A program made the translations under genes and the position numbers. Shown one piece after another: positions 8,793 through 17,297 of a stretch of DNA of 44,907 bases. The DNA lies in contig JAEZLZ010000084.1 of the NCBI GenBank assembly GCA_023415055.1, forward strand, positions 1 through 44,907, read 5' to 3'. The notes beneath the pieces were generated by a model. That model worked only from the letters and a program-made list of their open reading frames with translations. It was not told where the DNA came from and made no database searches. The stretch comes from Bacillota bacterium. GTDB taxonomy: Bacteria; Bacillota; Clostridia; Lachnospirales; Lachnospiraceae. Positions within the stretch are counted from its first letter, which is position 1; each line of letters opens with the position of its first letter.

Positions 8793-9650
8793 ATGAATAA
8801 GAAAATATCTTTATTTGATATTGTGAATGGGATTGTAATGCTAATTATTGGTGTTATCATACTTTATCCTATTATCTATGTTGTTTCGGTATCTTTTAGT
8901 GATACCGTCTATATCGTACAAAATAAAGTCACTATTTTTCCGAAGGGCTTTAATTTAGAAGCATATAAGATGATTTTAGAGGATAATAGGATACCGAGAT
9001 CGTACCTTAACACAGTTATTTATACAGCAGTAGGAACCTTTGTAAATTTGCTGATGACAGCAATGGGTGCATATCCTCTAGCCAAAAAGGGCTTTTTCGG
9101 TAGGAAGTTTTTCGTCACAGCAATTGCTATCACCATGTTCTTCAGTGGCGGTATGATTCCTACATTCATTATTGTTCAGAAACTTGGCTTAATCAATAGT
9201 ATGTGGTCTTTGGTTATCCCCAATGCGATATGGACAACGCAGCTTTTAATATTAAAAAGCTTTTATGAATCAATTTCCCCAAGCTTATATGAAGCAGCGA
9301 TTGTGGATGGCGCATCGGAGTATAGAATTTTATTTCAAATCATTATACCCTTATCCAAGCCTGCACTAGCATCTCTGGCGTTATTCTACTTTATGGGGCA
9401 TTGGAATAGCTACTTCTTACCTTTGATTTACTTAAATGATTTAGATAAATTACCACTTCAAGTTATATTAAGAGATATGCTTATCGATAATACAGCTAGT
9501 AATCCTAATCTGATGACAGCATCAAAACTGACCCCGGAGGCTCTGAAGAATGCCACCATCTTTATTTCGATGATACCTGTTTTGATGATCTATCCTTTCG
9601 TACAAAAGTACTTTGCAAAGGGAATTATGTTAGGTTCGGTGAAGGGTTAA
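8793..9650 (+). CDS. Sugar ABC importer permease (LplC/YtcP type)
   Basis: The frame opens with ATG at 8787, but AGGAGGGG occupies 8779-8786 and touches that codon; the ATG at 8793 has a 6-base spacing and was preferred (285 residues). Six membrane helices and the EAA loop Y-E-A-A-I-V-D-G-A-S are present. The C-terminus ends M-L-G-S-V-K-G, close to the G-A-V-K-G end of YtcP-like permeases. It lies 15 bases after the partner permease and 29 bases before the dehydrogenase gene. Confidence 0.93.
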   Translation: MNKKISLFDIVNGIVMLIIGVIILYPIIYVVSVSFSDTVYIVQNKVTIFPKGFNLEAYKMILEDNRIPRSYLNTVIYTAVGTFVNLLMTAMGAYPLAKKGFFGRKFFVTAIAITMFFSGGMIPTFIIVQKLGLINSMWSLVIPNAIWTTQLLILKSFYESISPSLYEAAIVDGASEYRILFQIIIPLSKPALASLALFYFMGHWNSYFLPLIYLNDLDKLPLQVILRDMLIDNTASNPNLMTASKLTPEALKNATIFISMIPVLMIYPFVQKYFAKGIMLGSVKG

Positions 9651-9679
9651 TAATCACATTTCCATAGGAGGCAGGACAC

Positions 9680-10675
9680 ATGAATATTCTAGTTACAATT
9701 CCGAAAGGTGCCATGAGAGATACCTTTATTACGGAGGATGTTGCAAATCGAATTAACTCTATGGGTAAGATTGTATGGAATGATACAGAATTAAATTGGT
9801 CTTCGGAAGAATTACAAGATAGATTAAAAGATATTGATGTTTGCATCTGTGGATGGGGAAGCTCCGTGTTTAATGACATTGCTCTACGGCATGCGAACCG
9901 TTTAAAAATCGTGGCACATACCGGTGGATCTGCTTCAAATTTCATTACAAAAGAGTTATTTGATAAAGGAATCAAGGTTGTTAGTGGAAATTGGTTCTTT
10001 GCTCAGTCACTAGCAGAAGGAACCTTAGCCTATATGCTAAGCTCATTACGAGATATTCCTCATTATAATACCGAGGTACAGGAAGGCAGATGGCGTAAAG
10101 ATGATTTCTATAATGAAGGAATCATTGACCAAACAGTGGGCTTCATTGGTTTTGGTATGACAGCTCAGATCTTGGCTACTATGCTTAAACCATTCAATGT
10201 TAAGATTAAAGTTTATTCTGAACATAGGACAGATGAAATATATCAGAAATTTGGAGTAGTAAGAGCTTCACTGGAAGAGATAATCACCACATGTAAAATC
10301 ATATCAATCCATATGGCGCAAAGAGAAGATACCTACCACTTAATTGATCGAGAGCTCCTTAATAAAATTCCGGATGGAAGTATTCTCATTAATACTTCAC
10401 GAGGGAGTCTGATTGATGAAGAGGCACTAGCGGATGAACTATCAACCGGTAGATTTAAAGCGGTTCTTGATGTATATGAAATTGAACCATTGCCAAAAGA
10501 GAGCAGGCTAAGAGGATTACAGAATGTGATTTTAATCCCGCATATGGGAGGGCCAACCGTTGATAGACGTAAAAGCTGCACTCATGGTATTTTGGATGAT
10601 ATAGAAAGATTTAACAAAGGTGATGAGCTGATACATGAACTAAACATGGAATATATAAGCAGAATGACTAGATAA
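9680..10675 (+). CDS. D-isomer-specific 2-hydroxyacid dehydrogenase (NAD-dependent)
   Basis: 331 residues. The family should oxidise a D-2-hydroxyacid to the 2-oxoacid, or run in reverse, with NAD(H). The nucleotide-binding motif G-F-I-G-F-G-M-T-A lies near residue 154. The catalytic triad regions are visible: the arginine in N-T-S-R-G-S-L-I-D, the glutamate in the V-Y-E-I-E-P segment and the histidine in I-P-H-M-G-G. AGGAGG precedes the ATG. Its place as the fourth gene of the importer operon suggests that it acts on the imported compound or a product such as a sugar acid. Serine-biosynthetic PGDH is possible but unlikely given context and the absence of an ACT domain. Confidence 0.88.
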   Translation: MNILVTIPKGAMRDTFITEDVANRINSMGKIVWNDTELNWSSEELQDRLKDIDVCICGWGSSVFNDIALRHANRLKIVAHTGGSASNFITKELFDKGIKVVSGNWFFAQSLAEGTLAYMLSSLRDIPHYNTEVQEGRWRKDDFYNEGIIDQTVGFIGFGMTAQILATMLKPFNVKIKVYSEHRTDEIYQKFGVVRASLEEIITTCKIISIHMAQREDTYHLIDRELLNKIPDGSILINTSRGSLIDEEALADELSTGRFKAVLDVYEIEPLPKESRLRGLQNVILIPHMGGPTVDRRKSCTHGILDDIERFNKGDELIHELNMEYISRMTR

Positions 10676-10697
10676 TAAACAAAATAAATATTTAAAT

Positions 10698-10726
10698 TTG
10701 ACTATTATAAACATATCAGTTAATAT
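10698..10726 (+). promoter_or_regulatory. Sigma-A promoter for the AraC sensor gene
   Basis: TTGACT at 10698-10703, a 17-base spacer, and TATAAT-like TAATAT at 10721-10726, about 40 bases before the start codon of the regulator gene. The spacing is ideal, so the regulator can be expressed independently of the upstream importer. Confidence 0.75.
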
Positions 10727-10766
10727 AGTGACTATGGAATAATACTAAAACTAGGTAGGTTATAAT

Positions 10767-13070
10767 ATGAAAAATAAAGTGTTTAATAAAACATTACTTA
10801 AGATATTTATGGTCTTATTGCTTGCTATTTCGATCATGTTTGTTTCAAACTACTATATTTATAAAAGCTCCATGAATGCAATGTTTGAACAGGCAGAAAT
10901 AAATAATCAACTTGTCGTGAATGGTATTATCCAATCATTTGAGGAAAGATTTAAAGAAATTAATGATATTATATTTACTGTTGAATCATTACCCTATAAT
11001 TTATATGATTCAAGTGGACATGACAATATCAATATGAATAATGCTTATCTTTTAATGAAAAATGTGAAACCTATTATTTCACAGGATTACATATATGACT
11101 TCTTAATTTACTTTAAAAATTCAGATTTGGTTTTAACGTTAGGCGGAACGGAAAGCTTTAACAGTATATTTACAAAAAAGTATAAGAACAACAAATATGC
11201 TCCTGAATATTGGAAAAACTTTGCTGTTACAAGCCATCCTATGAAAATTATACCATCGGATTATTACCAAGATGAATGGTCTTCCAACGGAACAAATAAA
11301 AATCTATTGGCGGTTGTAGCATCAAATCAAACGAATTATTCTATGGGTAATATTGTTATTTTTGTGGATATGACAAAGCTATACGCAAAAGTAAATGAAA
11401 GTACAATGATGCCCGGTACTTCGCTGATTGTACTGGATAAGGATAAAAATGTAATCATTAATACAGATAGCGATAATGACCTGGAAAATATGGAAAGTAT
11501 TTTTTTTAATTCCAGTAATAACACCACGATTCAAAAAGGAGATTACAATTACCATCTGGTGAAGTCGGATTATAATTCCTTTACGTATATTAATAAAGTC
11601 CCCCATGGCTATGAAAGCTATCTTTCTACCATTCGATATAATAAAATAATTCTGTTTGTAACGACAATCATCGGAGTAATTATATCGGTCCTTCTTAGTC
11701 TCTATATCTACAGTCCGGTAAAAAAGATTTTATGGTTGGTAGGTATGAAAGAGGAAAACAAGAATCAGAATAATTATAAGTATATTTATAATAGCATTGA
11801 AAAAATGCAGATGGAGAATAAGTTAATCAGCAATAAGATGGACAATGTGAAAGAAGAGGTAATGAGAAGTATATTCTTTAGAATGATTGATGATATAACA
11901 TTTTATAAGGATATGAAAGATCAAATTGATACCTACTTTAAAGCGATATTTTTTACAAGGCAGTTTCTAATGGTTGGGTTTGATCTCTTAAATGCAAACA
12001 TATTGAAAAATTTGGCCGATGATAGTTTACATATAATGCCGGATAAAATCAAGAAGGAAATTGAAGTTTCACTAGAGAAGATAGGAAATGGAAAATGTTC
12101 TGTTGCTGTATTTTATATGGAAAATATGCAGCTGGTTGCTTTAGTAGGTGTAAATGAACAAATAAAAAGGTCAAAATTATTAAGTGATATTGAAGGGGTA
12201 AAAGATCAACTCCAAAAGACGATCTTATCAAACTATACAGTTTTAGTTGCGGTAAGTAAGTTTTATACGGAACCTCAGAGCTGTAAAGAAGCTTTTGAAG
12301 AAATCAAGATGTGTTTTGCCTATAGAACAATTAAAAATACAAAAACATTAATCGATTTGGAGAAAAATGAATATAGTTATGATGTTTATTTGCCTCTTAA
12401 CTTTGATGAAAAATTGTCTAATTATGTTTTAAGTGCAAATGCAAGTGAAAGCATAAAGCTTATTAAGCAAGTCATTGATACAAATGTCTCGAATAATGTA
12501 AGTAATATTAAGTTCAAATACATTGTTGATAATATATTTAATAACTTGGTCAATACTTTAGTTTATTTAAATGTTGATCGAGAAGAATTATTGTCTACGG
12601 AAAGAGAGTTTCGAAGTGTTATAAAGAACTACTTAAATAACCCCGAAAAAATCAGTGAATATTTTGAACACTTAGTCGAGATTACAACGAAAAAAGTCCA
12701 CTCCGCAAATCAAAGTAAATTAGATAAGGATTTATTATTGCAATATATTAATATACATTATGCGGAAAATCTTTATTTAGACAAAATCGCAGAAGTATTT
12801 AATACAACACCTAAATATTTTTCTAACTTTTTCAAAAAGGCATTTGGTATTAATTTTGTCGAATATTTGAACAAGATAAGAATATCTCATGCAAAGGATC
12901 TGCTTGAAAGTTCAGAGATTACTGTGAATGAGATAGGGGAACGAGTAGGATATCTAAATCCGAGTACTTTTACAAGTACATTTAAGAAATATTGTGGTAT
13001 AACTCCGTCTGAGTTTCGAAAGCAGATGAAAGGAAGCAACCTTCCCCCGGACCAATCAAGGTTAAAATAA
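10767..13070 (+). CDS. Membrane-bound AraC-family regulator with extracellular sensor domain
   Basis: 767 residues. A first membrane helix at about 12-32, an extracellular region to about 294 that is probably Cache-like, and a second helix at about 296-317 frame the sensor. A cytoplasmic linker follows, and the AraC helix-turn-helix pair lies in the last 100 residues (L-D-K-I-A-E-V-F-N to G-I-T-P-S-E-F-R-K). This architecture is typical of regulators next to Lpl-type importers in Paenibacillus and clostridia, where the outer domain senses the sugar or its binding protein. It probably activates the operon starting at 6012. AGGTAGG precedes the ATG. Confidence 0.88.
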   Translation: MKNKVFNKTLLKIFMVLLLAISIMFVSNYYIYKSSMNAMFEQAEINNQLVVNGIIQSFEERFKEINDIIFTVESLPYNLYDSSGHDNINMNNAYLLMKNVKPIISQDYIYDFLIYFKNSDLVLTLGGTESFNSIFTKKYKNNKYAPEYWKNFAVTSHPMKIIPSDYYQDEWSSNGTNKNLLAVVASNQTNYSMGNIVIFVDMTKLYAKVNESTMMPGTSLIVLDKDKNVIINTDSDNDLENMESIFFNSSNNTTIQKGDYNYHLVKSDYNSFTYINKVPHGYESYLSTIRYNKIILFVTTIIGVIISVLLSLYIYSPVKKILWLVGMKEENKNQNNYKYIYNSIEKMQMENKLISNKMDNVKEEVMRSIFFRMIDDITFYKDMKDQIDTYFKAIFFTRQFLMVGFDLLNANILKNLADDSLHIMPDKIKKEIEVSLEKIGNGKCSVAVFYMENMQLVALVGVNEQIKRSKLLSDIEGVKDQLQKTILSNYTVLVAVSKFYTEPQSCKEAFEEIKMCFAYRTIKNTKTLIDLEKNEYSYDVYLPLNFDEKLSNYVLSANASESIKLIKQVIDTNVSNNVSNIKFKYIVDNIFNNLVNTLVYLNVDREELLSTEREFRSVIKNYLNNPEKISEYFEHLVEITTKKVHSANQSKLDKDLLLQYINIHYAENLYLDKIAEVFNTTPKYFSNFFKKAFGINFVEYLNKIRISHAKDLLESSEITVNEIGERVGYLNPSTFTSTFKKYCGITPSEFRKQMKGSNLPPDQSRLK

Positions 13071-13120
13071 GAAAAGCTTTCCTACTTCATATAATTCAAG
13101 CAAGGGATTGAGCATAGCAT

Positions 13121-13735
13121 ATGAGAGAACGTAATTCACAGAAATCAAAAGAAGATATCCTGGCAGCAGCAGAGATTCTTTTTGCTCAAAAGGGTATCTA
13201 TGGCACCAGGGTCGATGAAATCGCGAAGGAAGCTAATATTAACAAACGTATGATTTATGAGTACTTTGGCAGCAAAGAGGAATTATATAAAGCGGTTTTA
13301 ATCAATGTATATGGTAGGCTTGGCAGTCTGGAGCTGGGTGTTTTATCGGATATGAGCAGTCCGGTTGATGCAATTAAAAAGCTAATTCAGATGTATTTCA
13401 TATTTTTGAAAAATAATCTATCCTATGTTAGTCTTTTACAATGGGAGAACCTGAACAAAGGAAAATATATTCAAGATACGGAAGTGAAGGGCTTAAAGGA
13501 CCCAACATTAGATCTGTTAAGACAGATTATGAATAAGGGAATAGCGGAAGGAACCTTTAAGTCAGACGTGGATACGGAAGAGGTAATTGTTTCCTTATTA
13601 ACCTATTGCTTTTCTTATTACTCAAATCGGTATACATTATCCAAACTTTTGTCAAAAAAGCTGGATGATAATGAAAATATTAATAAACGAATTGATCATG
13701 TAACCTCCATGTTCTTATCCTATTTATGTAAATAA
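13121..13735 (+). CDS. TetR/AcrR-family transcriptional regulator
   Basis: 204 residues. The N-terminal helix-turn-helix is clear: I-L-A-A-A-E-I-L-F-A, G-T-R-V-D-E-I-A, and the recognition helix I-N-K-R-M-I-Y-E-Y-F, followed by S-K-E-E-L-Y. The C-terminal part is the helical ligand and dimerisation domain. It lies 50 bases after the AraC gene and 125 bases before an operon that starts behind a perfect palindrome, so it most likely represses that operon and responds to a pathway intermediate. The ribosome site is weak (AAGGGATTGAG). Confidence 0.9.
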   Translation: MRERNSQKSKEDILAAAEILFAQKGIYGTRVDEIAKEANINKRMIYEYFGSKEELYKAVLINVYGRLGSLELGVLSDMSSPVDAIKKLIQMYFIFLKNNLSYVSLLQWENLNKGKYIQDTEVKGLKDPTLDLLRQIMNKGIAEGTFKSDVDTEEVIVSLLTYCFSYYSNRYTLSKLLSKKLDDNENINKRIDHVTSMFLSYLCK

Positions 13736-13779
13736 TGATCCTTATTGATAAATTTATTCGGCTGAATTTTTTTACATAA

Positions 13780-13799
13780 AAGTAACTAAACAGTTACTT
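13780..13799. promoter_or_regulatory. Perfect palindromic operator, probable TetR site
   Basis: AAGTAACT at 13780-13787 and AGTTACTT at 13792-13799 are exact reverse complements around AAAC. Size and position just downstream of the TetR gene and 62 bases before the SDR start fit a TetR-family operator. No strong -35/-10 pair could be fixed around it. Confidence 0.65.
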
Positions 13800-13860
13800 A
13801 CATAGGTAGACTTGGTGATAAGAATTGAAATTAAGTAAAAAAATGAAATGAGGAAGATTT

Positions 13861-14874
13861 ATGTGGAATGAGGAATTATTGGATTTAAAATTGTCAGAGC
13901 CGTCGATGAAGTTGATTGAAGATATGTCTAAAATTAATGGGGACATATTGATACTTGGAGCTGGAGGTAAGATGGGGCCTTCTCTGGCACTACTTGCAAA
14001 AAATGCGATAAAAGCAGCAAACGGAAATAATAAAGTAATTGCGGTATCGCGTTTTACAGATCCGGTTGTCATTAAATTAATGAAGGATAATGAAATTGAA
14101 ACAATCAGTGAAGATCTTTTGAAACCCGGCGCATTTGACCGTTTGCCGGAGGTTGCAAATGTTATCTATATGGCAGGACGTAAGTTTGGTACAGATGGGC
14201 AGGAGGCTCTGACCTGGGCTATGAATGCATGGCTTCCTACTCTTGTTGCAGAGAAATATAAGAAATCAAAAATTGTAGTATTTTCATCCGGGAATATCTA
14301 TCCGATGATGCCGGTATACTCCGGAGCTACAGAGAATATGAAACCGGCACCAATCGGTGATTATGCTATGTCCTGTCTCGCACGTGAGAGAATGTTTGAA
14401 TATGGCTCTATGGAATATGGAACAGAAGTTTTTATCTACCGACTTAATTATGCTGTAGACTTAAGATACGGAGTACTTCATGATCTTGCTGTTAGTATAA
14501 TGGAAGGAAAACCGATTAGTCTTGCAACGACATGCTTTAACTGCATCTGGCAAGGAGATGCGAATGAAATGGCATTGCGTGCATTATTACATGCAGGAAA
14601 TCCGGCAGTAACAATGAATATAACCGGCCCGGAGACAGTATCGGTCAGACATGCAGCGATAGAGCTTGGTAAATTACTCGGTAAAGAGCCAATCTTTGAA
14701 GGGCAGGAAGCAGAAAATGCATTCCTGAATAATTCCGGAAAAGCGATGGAAGCCTTTGGCTATCCCAGTATATCTTTCAAAACTTTGCTGCGCTGGCAGG
14801 CAGAATGGATCATGGATGGTGGGCGCTCCTTAGGGAAACCAACTCATTTTGAAGAAAGAAAGGGGAGTTTTTAA
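13861..14874 (+). CDS. NAD-dependent epimerase/dehydratase-like SDR with altered active site
   Basis: 337 residues, extended SDR fold. The dinucleotide motif is G-A-G-G-K-M-G at 33-39, and the strand V-F-S-S-G-N-I-Y follows where extended SDRs carry the catalytic serine. The Y-x-x-x-K motif reads Y168-A-M-S-C172, so cysteine replaces the usual lysine. Such enzymes epimerise, dehydrate or oxidise sugars with bound NAD. The altered motif may change the chemistry or may be normal for this subfamily. The stop overlaps the start of the DapA-like gene (TAATG), so the two are translationally coupled. Confidence 0.8.
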   Translation: MWNEELLDLKLSEPSMKLIEDMSKINGDILILGAGGKMGPSLALLAKNAIKAANGNNKVIAVSRFTDPVVIKLMKDNEIETISEDLLKPGAFDRLPEVANVIYMAGRKFGTDGQEALTWAMNAWLPTLVAEKYKKSKIVVFSSGNIYPMMPVYSGATENMKPAPIGDYAMSCLARERMFEYGSMEYGTEVFIYRLNYAVDLRYGVLHDLAVSIMEGKPISLATTCFNCIWQGDANEMALRALLHAGNPAVTMNITGPETVSVRHAAIELGKLLGKEPIFEGQEAENAFLNNSGKAMEAFGYPSISFKTLLRWQAEWIMDGGRSLGKPTHFEERKGSF

Positions 14875-15932
14875 TGAATCGACATGAAAAAGCGTTGTTA
14901 AAATTTGCAAAAGGTACCTTCATACCGGCACATCCCTTAGCGCTAACGTCTTCTAGAAAGTTGGACGAAAAAAAGCAGAGAATGCTGACCCGATATTATC
15001 TCAATGCAGGTGTGGGTGGATTAGCAGTTGCTGTACATACAACTCAATTTGAGATCAGAGATCCTGAGATCGGTTTGTTTGAGCCGGTGTTAAAATTAGC
15101 AGTGGAGGAGATAGAAGCATTTGAACATGAGACAGGTAAGACAATTGTTCGAATTGCAGGGGTATGTGGTCCGATAGACCAGGCAGTGGAGGAAGCGAAA
15201 ATCGCCCTAAGATTGGGATATGATGCTGTTCTGTTAAGTCCGGGAGGCTTGAACCATCTGTCGGAGGAAGAACTGCTGAAACGTAGTAAAGCGGTTGCAG
15301 ATATTATACCGGTGATAGGATTCTATCTTCAGAATAGCGTTGGAGGCAGAGCCTTTACCTACGATTACTGGCAGAAGTTCTGTGAAATTGATCATGTCAT
15401 TGGAATTAAAAGCGCACCTTTTAACCGTTATCAAACCTTGGATGTTGTGAGGGCAGCAACTTTTTCAACCAGAGCAGATCAAATTGCACTGTATACCGGT
15501 AATGATGATAATATTGTTCTAGACCTATTAACAAAATACAAATTTACTATCGATGGAAAAACCTATGAAAAAGGCTTTGTGGGAGGATTACTAGGGCACT
15601 GGTCAGTATGGACCAATACTGCAGTTAAAATGTTTGCGATGCTAAAGAGCAGATCAAAGGACGAGTATATTAAGGCGGATCTGCTAACACTTGCCATGGA
15701 AGTGACGGATTGTAATTCAGCGTTCTTTGATACCGCAAATGGATTCAAAGGCTGTATCGCTGGTCTTCACCATGTATTAAAAAGACAAGGGCTAATGGAC
15801 GGAATCTGGTGTCTGAATGAGGAGGAAACTCTATCACCCGGGCAGATGGAAGAAATTGAGCGAGTATACAGATTATATCCCCATCTGAATGATGACGAAT
15901 TCGTTAAAGATAATTGGAAGGATTGGATCTAG
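14874..15932 (+). CDS. Dihydrodipicolinate synthase/N-acetylneuraminate lyase-family protein
   Basis: 352 residues, about 50 longer than typical DapA. Class I aldolase features are visible: the G-V-G-G-L-A-V substrate-pocket strand near 46-52 and the Schiff-base lysine K179 in I-G-I-K-S-A-P. Enzymes of this fold cleave or form 2-oxo acids through an enzyme-bound pyruvate-like imine. It is not the lysine-pathway DapA, given length and context; a 2-keto-3-deoxy-sugar-acid aldolase or dehydratase role is more likely. It is second in the SDR operon and is followed after 32 bases by an amidohydrolase gene. Confidence 0.82.
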   Translation: MNRHEKALLKFAKGTFIPAHPLALTSSRKLDEKKQRMLTRYYLNAGVGGLAVAVHTTQFEIRDPEIGLFEPVLKLAVEEIEAFEHETGKTIVRIAGVCGPIDQAVEEAKIALRLGYDAVLLSPGGLNHLSEEELLKRSKAVADIIPVIGFYLQNSVGGRAFTYDYWQKFCEIDHVIGIKSAPFNRYQTLDVVRAATFSTRADQIALYTGNDDNIVLDLLTKYKFTIDGKTYEKGFVGGLLGHWSVWTNTAVKMFAMLKSRSKDEYIKADLLTLAMEVTDCNSAFFDTANGFKGCIAGLHHVLKRQGLMDGIWCLNEEETLSPGQMEEIERVYRLYPHLNDDEFVKDNWKDWI

Positions 15933-15964
15933 AGAAGACGTAAGGGATCAAAGGAGGATATTCA

Positions 15965-17272
15965 ATGAATATCAGTGATCTGAAGGAAAAGGTTCTTGCC
16001 GCGATTGATGCAAATCGTGATGGAATAATTCAAATTGGTGAAACAATCTTAAATCAACCGGAGATGGGATATAAGGAAGTAAAAACAGCTGGTCTCGTCA
16101 AGGATATTTTTGAGGCGCTTGGGTTAGAGTATGAAGCTTCTTTAGCCATTACAGGCATGAAAGCGAGCTTAAAAGGACGAAGCAGTAAAATAAAGGTGGC
16201 AGTAATCGGTGAAATGGATGCAGTGGTTTGTCCTCTGCATCCAAAGGCTGATGTCATTACCGGAGCATCTCATTCCTGTGGCCACAATGCACAAATTGCA
16301 GCAATGCTTGGTGTTGCTTATGGACTGGTGCAGAGCGGTATCATGACTGAATTGGACGGAGATGTGGCATTTATGGCAGTTCCGGCAGAAGAGTTTGTAG
16401 AGCTGGAATACAGAGAGCATCTGAAGAATGATCATAGAATTGAGTTTTTTAGTGGTAAGCAAGAATTAATAAGAATAGGAGCATTTGATGATATCGATAT
16501 GGCAATGATGGTCCATTCCCATGGCGGAATAACCGATCGAAAGGCTTTTGTTCATGGAGGCGGATCAGGATTTGTTGGTAAAACAGTAAGGTTTACAGGA
16601 CGGGAAGCACATGCCGGAGGAGCACCTCATGAAGGGATTAATGCATTGAATGCCGCAATGATGGCAATCATGGGGATCCATGCTCAACGAGAAATGTTTA
16701 AAGATAAGGATGGCATTCGCGTACACCCCATAATTACAAAGGGTGGAGATCTTGTTAACATTGTTCCGGCAGATACTCGGATGGAGACTTATGTTAGAGG
16801 GAAACGCGTAGAGGCGATACTGGAAGCAAACAGAATGGTGAATAGAGCGATAGAAGCAGGCGCTTATTGTGTTGGAGCAGATGTTTTCATAAATGAAATT
16901 CCAGGGTATTTGCCACTAAAGCAAAATACTGAGCTTGGAGAATTGTTTGCAAATAATGTGGGCTGCTTCATAGGAAATGAGAATGTTGTTCGTAACGTTG
17001 ATATGTTTGGTTCCACGGATATGGGAGATTTAAGTGCCATCATGCCTGTGATACAGCCTACGATGGGAGGATTTCAAGGTCAGGCTCACAGCAAGGAATT
17101 TCAAATCGTAGATAAAGAAGCAGCTTATATTCTACCTGCTAAGGCGATGGCTATGACCATAATCGATCTTCTTGCCAACGATGCTGGGGAAGGAATAGGA
17201 ATCAAGGATAGTTTCGTACCGGTGTATTCAAAAGAAGCGTATTTAAAGTTATGGGAAGAGCTTTTAAAATAG
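15965..17272 (+). CDS. M20-family metallopeptidase/amidohydrolase
   Basis: 435 residues. Metal-binding motifs of the M20 family are present: H-S-C-G-H-N in the first third, the A-E-E pair after V-P, M-V-H-S-H-G-G, and a C-terminal Q-A-H-S-K-E-F. The dimerisation or lid domain begins near H-A-G-G-A-P-H-E-G. The pattern is closest to amidohydrolases that remove acyl groups from amino compounds (AbgB/hippurate hydrolase-like). In this operon it may deacylate an N-acylated sugar or amino-acid conjugate. AAGGAGG precedes the ATG. Confidence 0.85.
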   Translation: MNISDLKEKVLAAIDANRDGIIQIGETILNQPEMGYKEVKTAGLVKDIFEALGLEYEASLAITGMKASLKGRSSKIKVAVIGEMDAVVCPLHPKADVITGASHSCGHNAQIAAMLGVAYGLVQSGIMTELDGDVAFMAVPAEEFVELEYREHLKNDHRIEFFSGKQELIRIGAFDDIDMAMMVHSHGGITDRKAFVHGGGSGFVGKTVRFTGREAHAGGAPHEGINALNAAMMAIMGIHAQREMFKDKDGIRVHPIITKGGDLVNIVPADTRMETYVRGKRVEAILEANRMVNRAIEAGAYCVGADVFINEIPGYLPLKQNTELGELFANNVGCFIGNENVVRNVDMFGSTDMGDLSAIMPVIQPTMGGFQGQAHSKEFQIVDKEAAYILPAKAMAMTIIDLLANDAGEGIGIKDSFVPVYSKEAYLKLWEELLK

Positions 17273-17297
17273 TAATACATCAAAGGAGAGTTGGGTT

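Noticed and set aside
14874..15932. Lysine-pathway DapA
   Set aside because: The protein is about 50 residues longer than DapA, lacks its Y-N-x-P segment, and lies in a catabolic operon.
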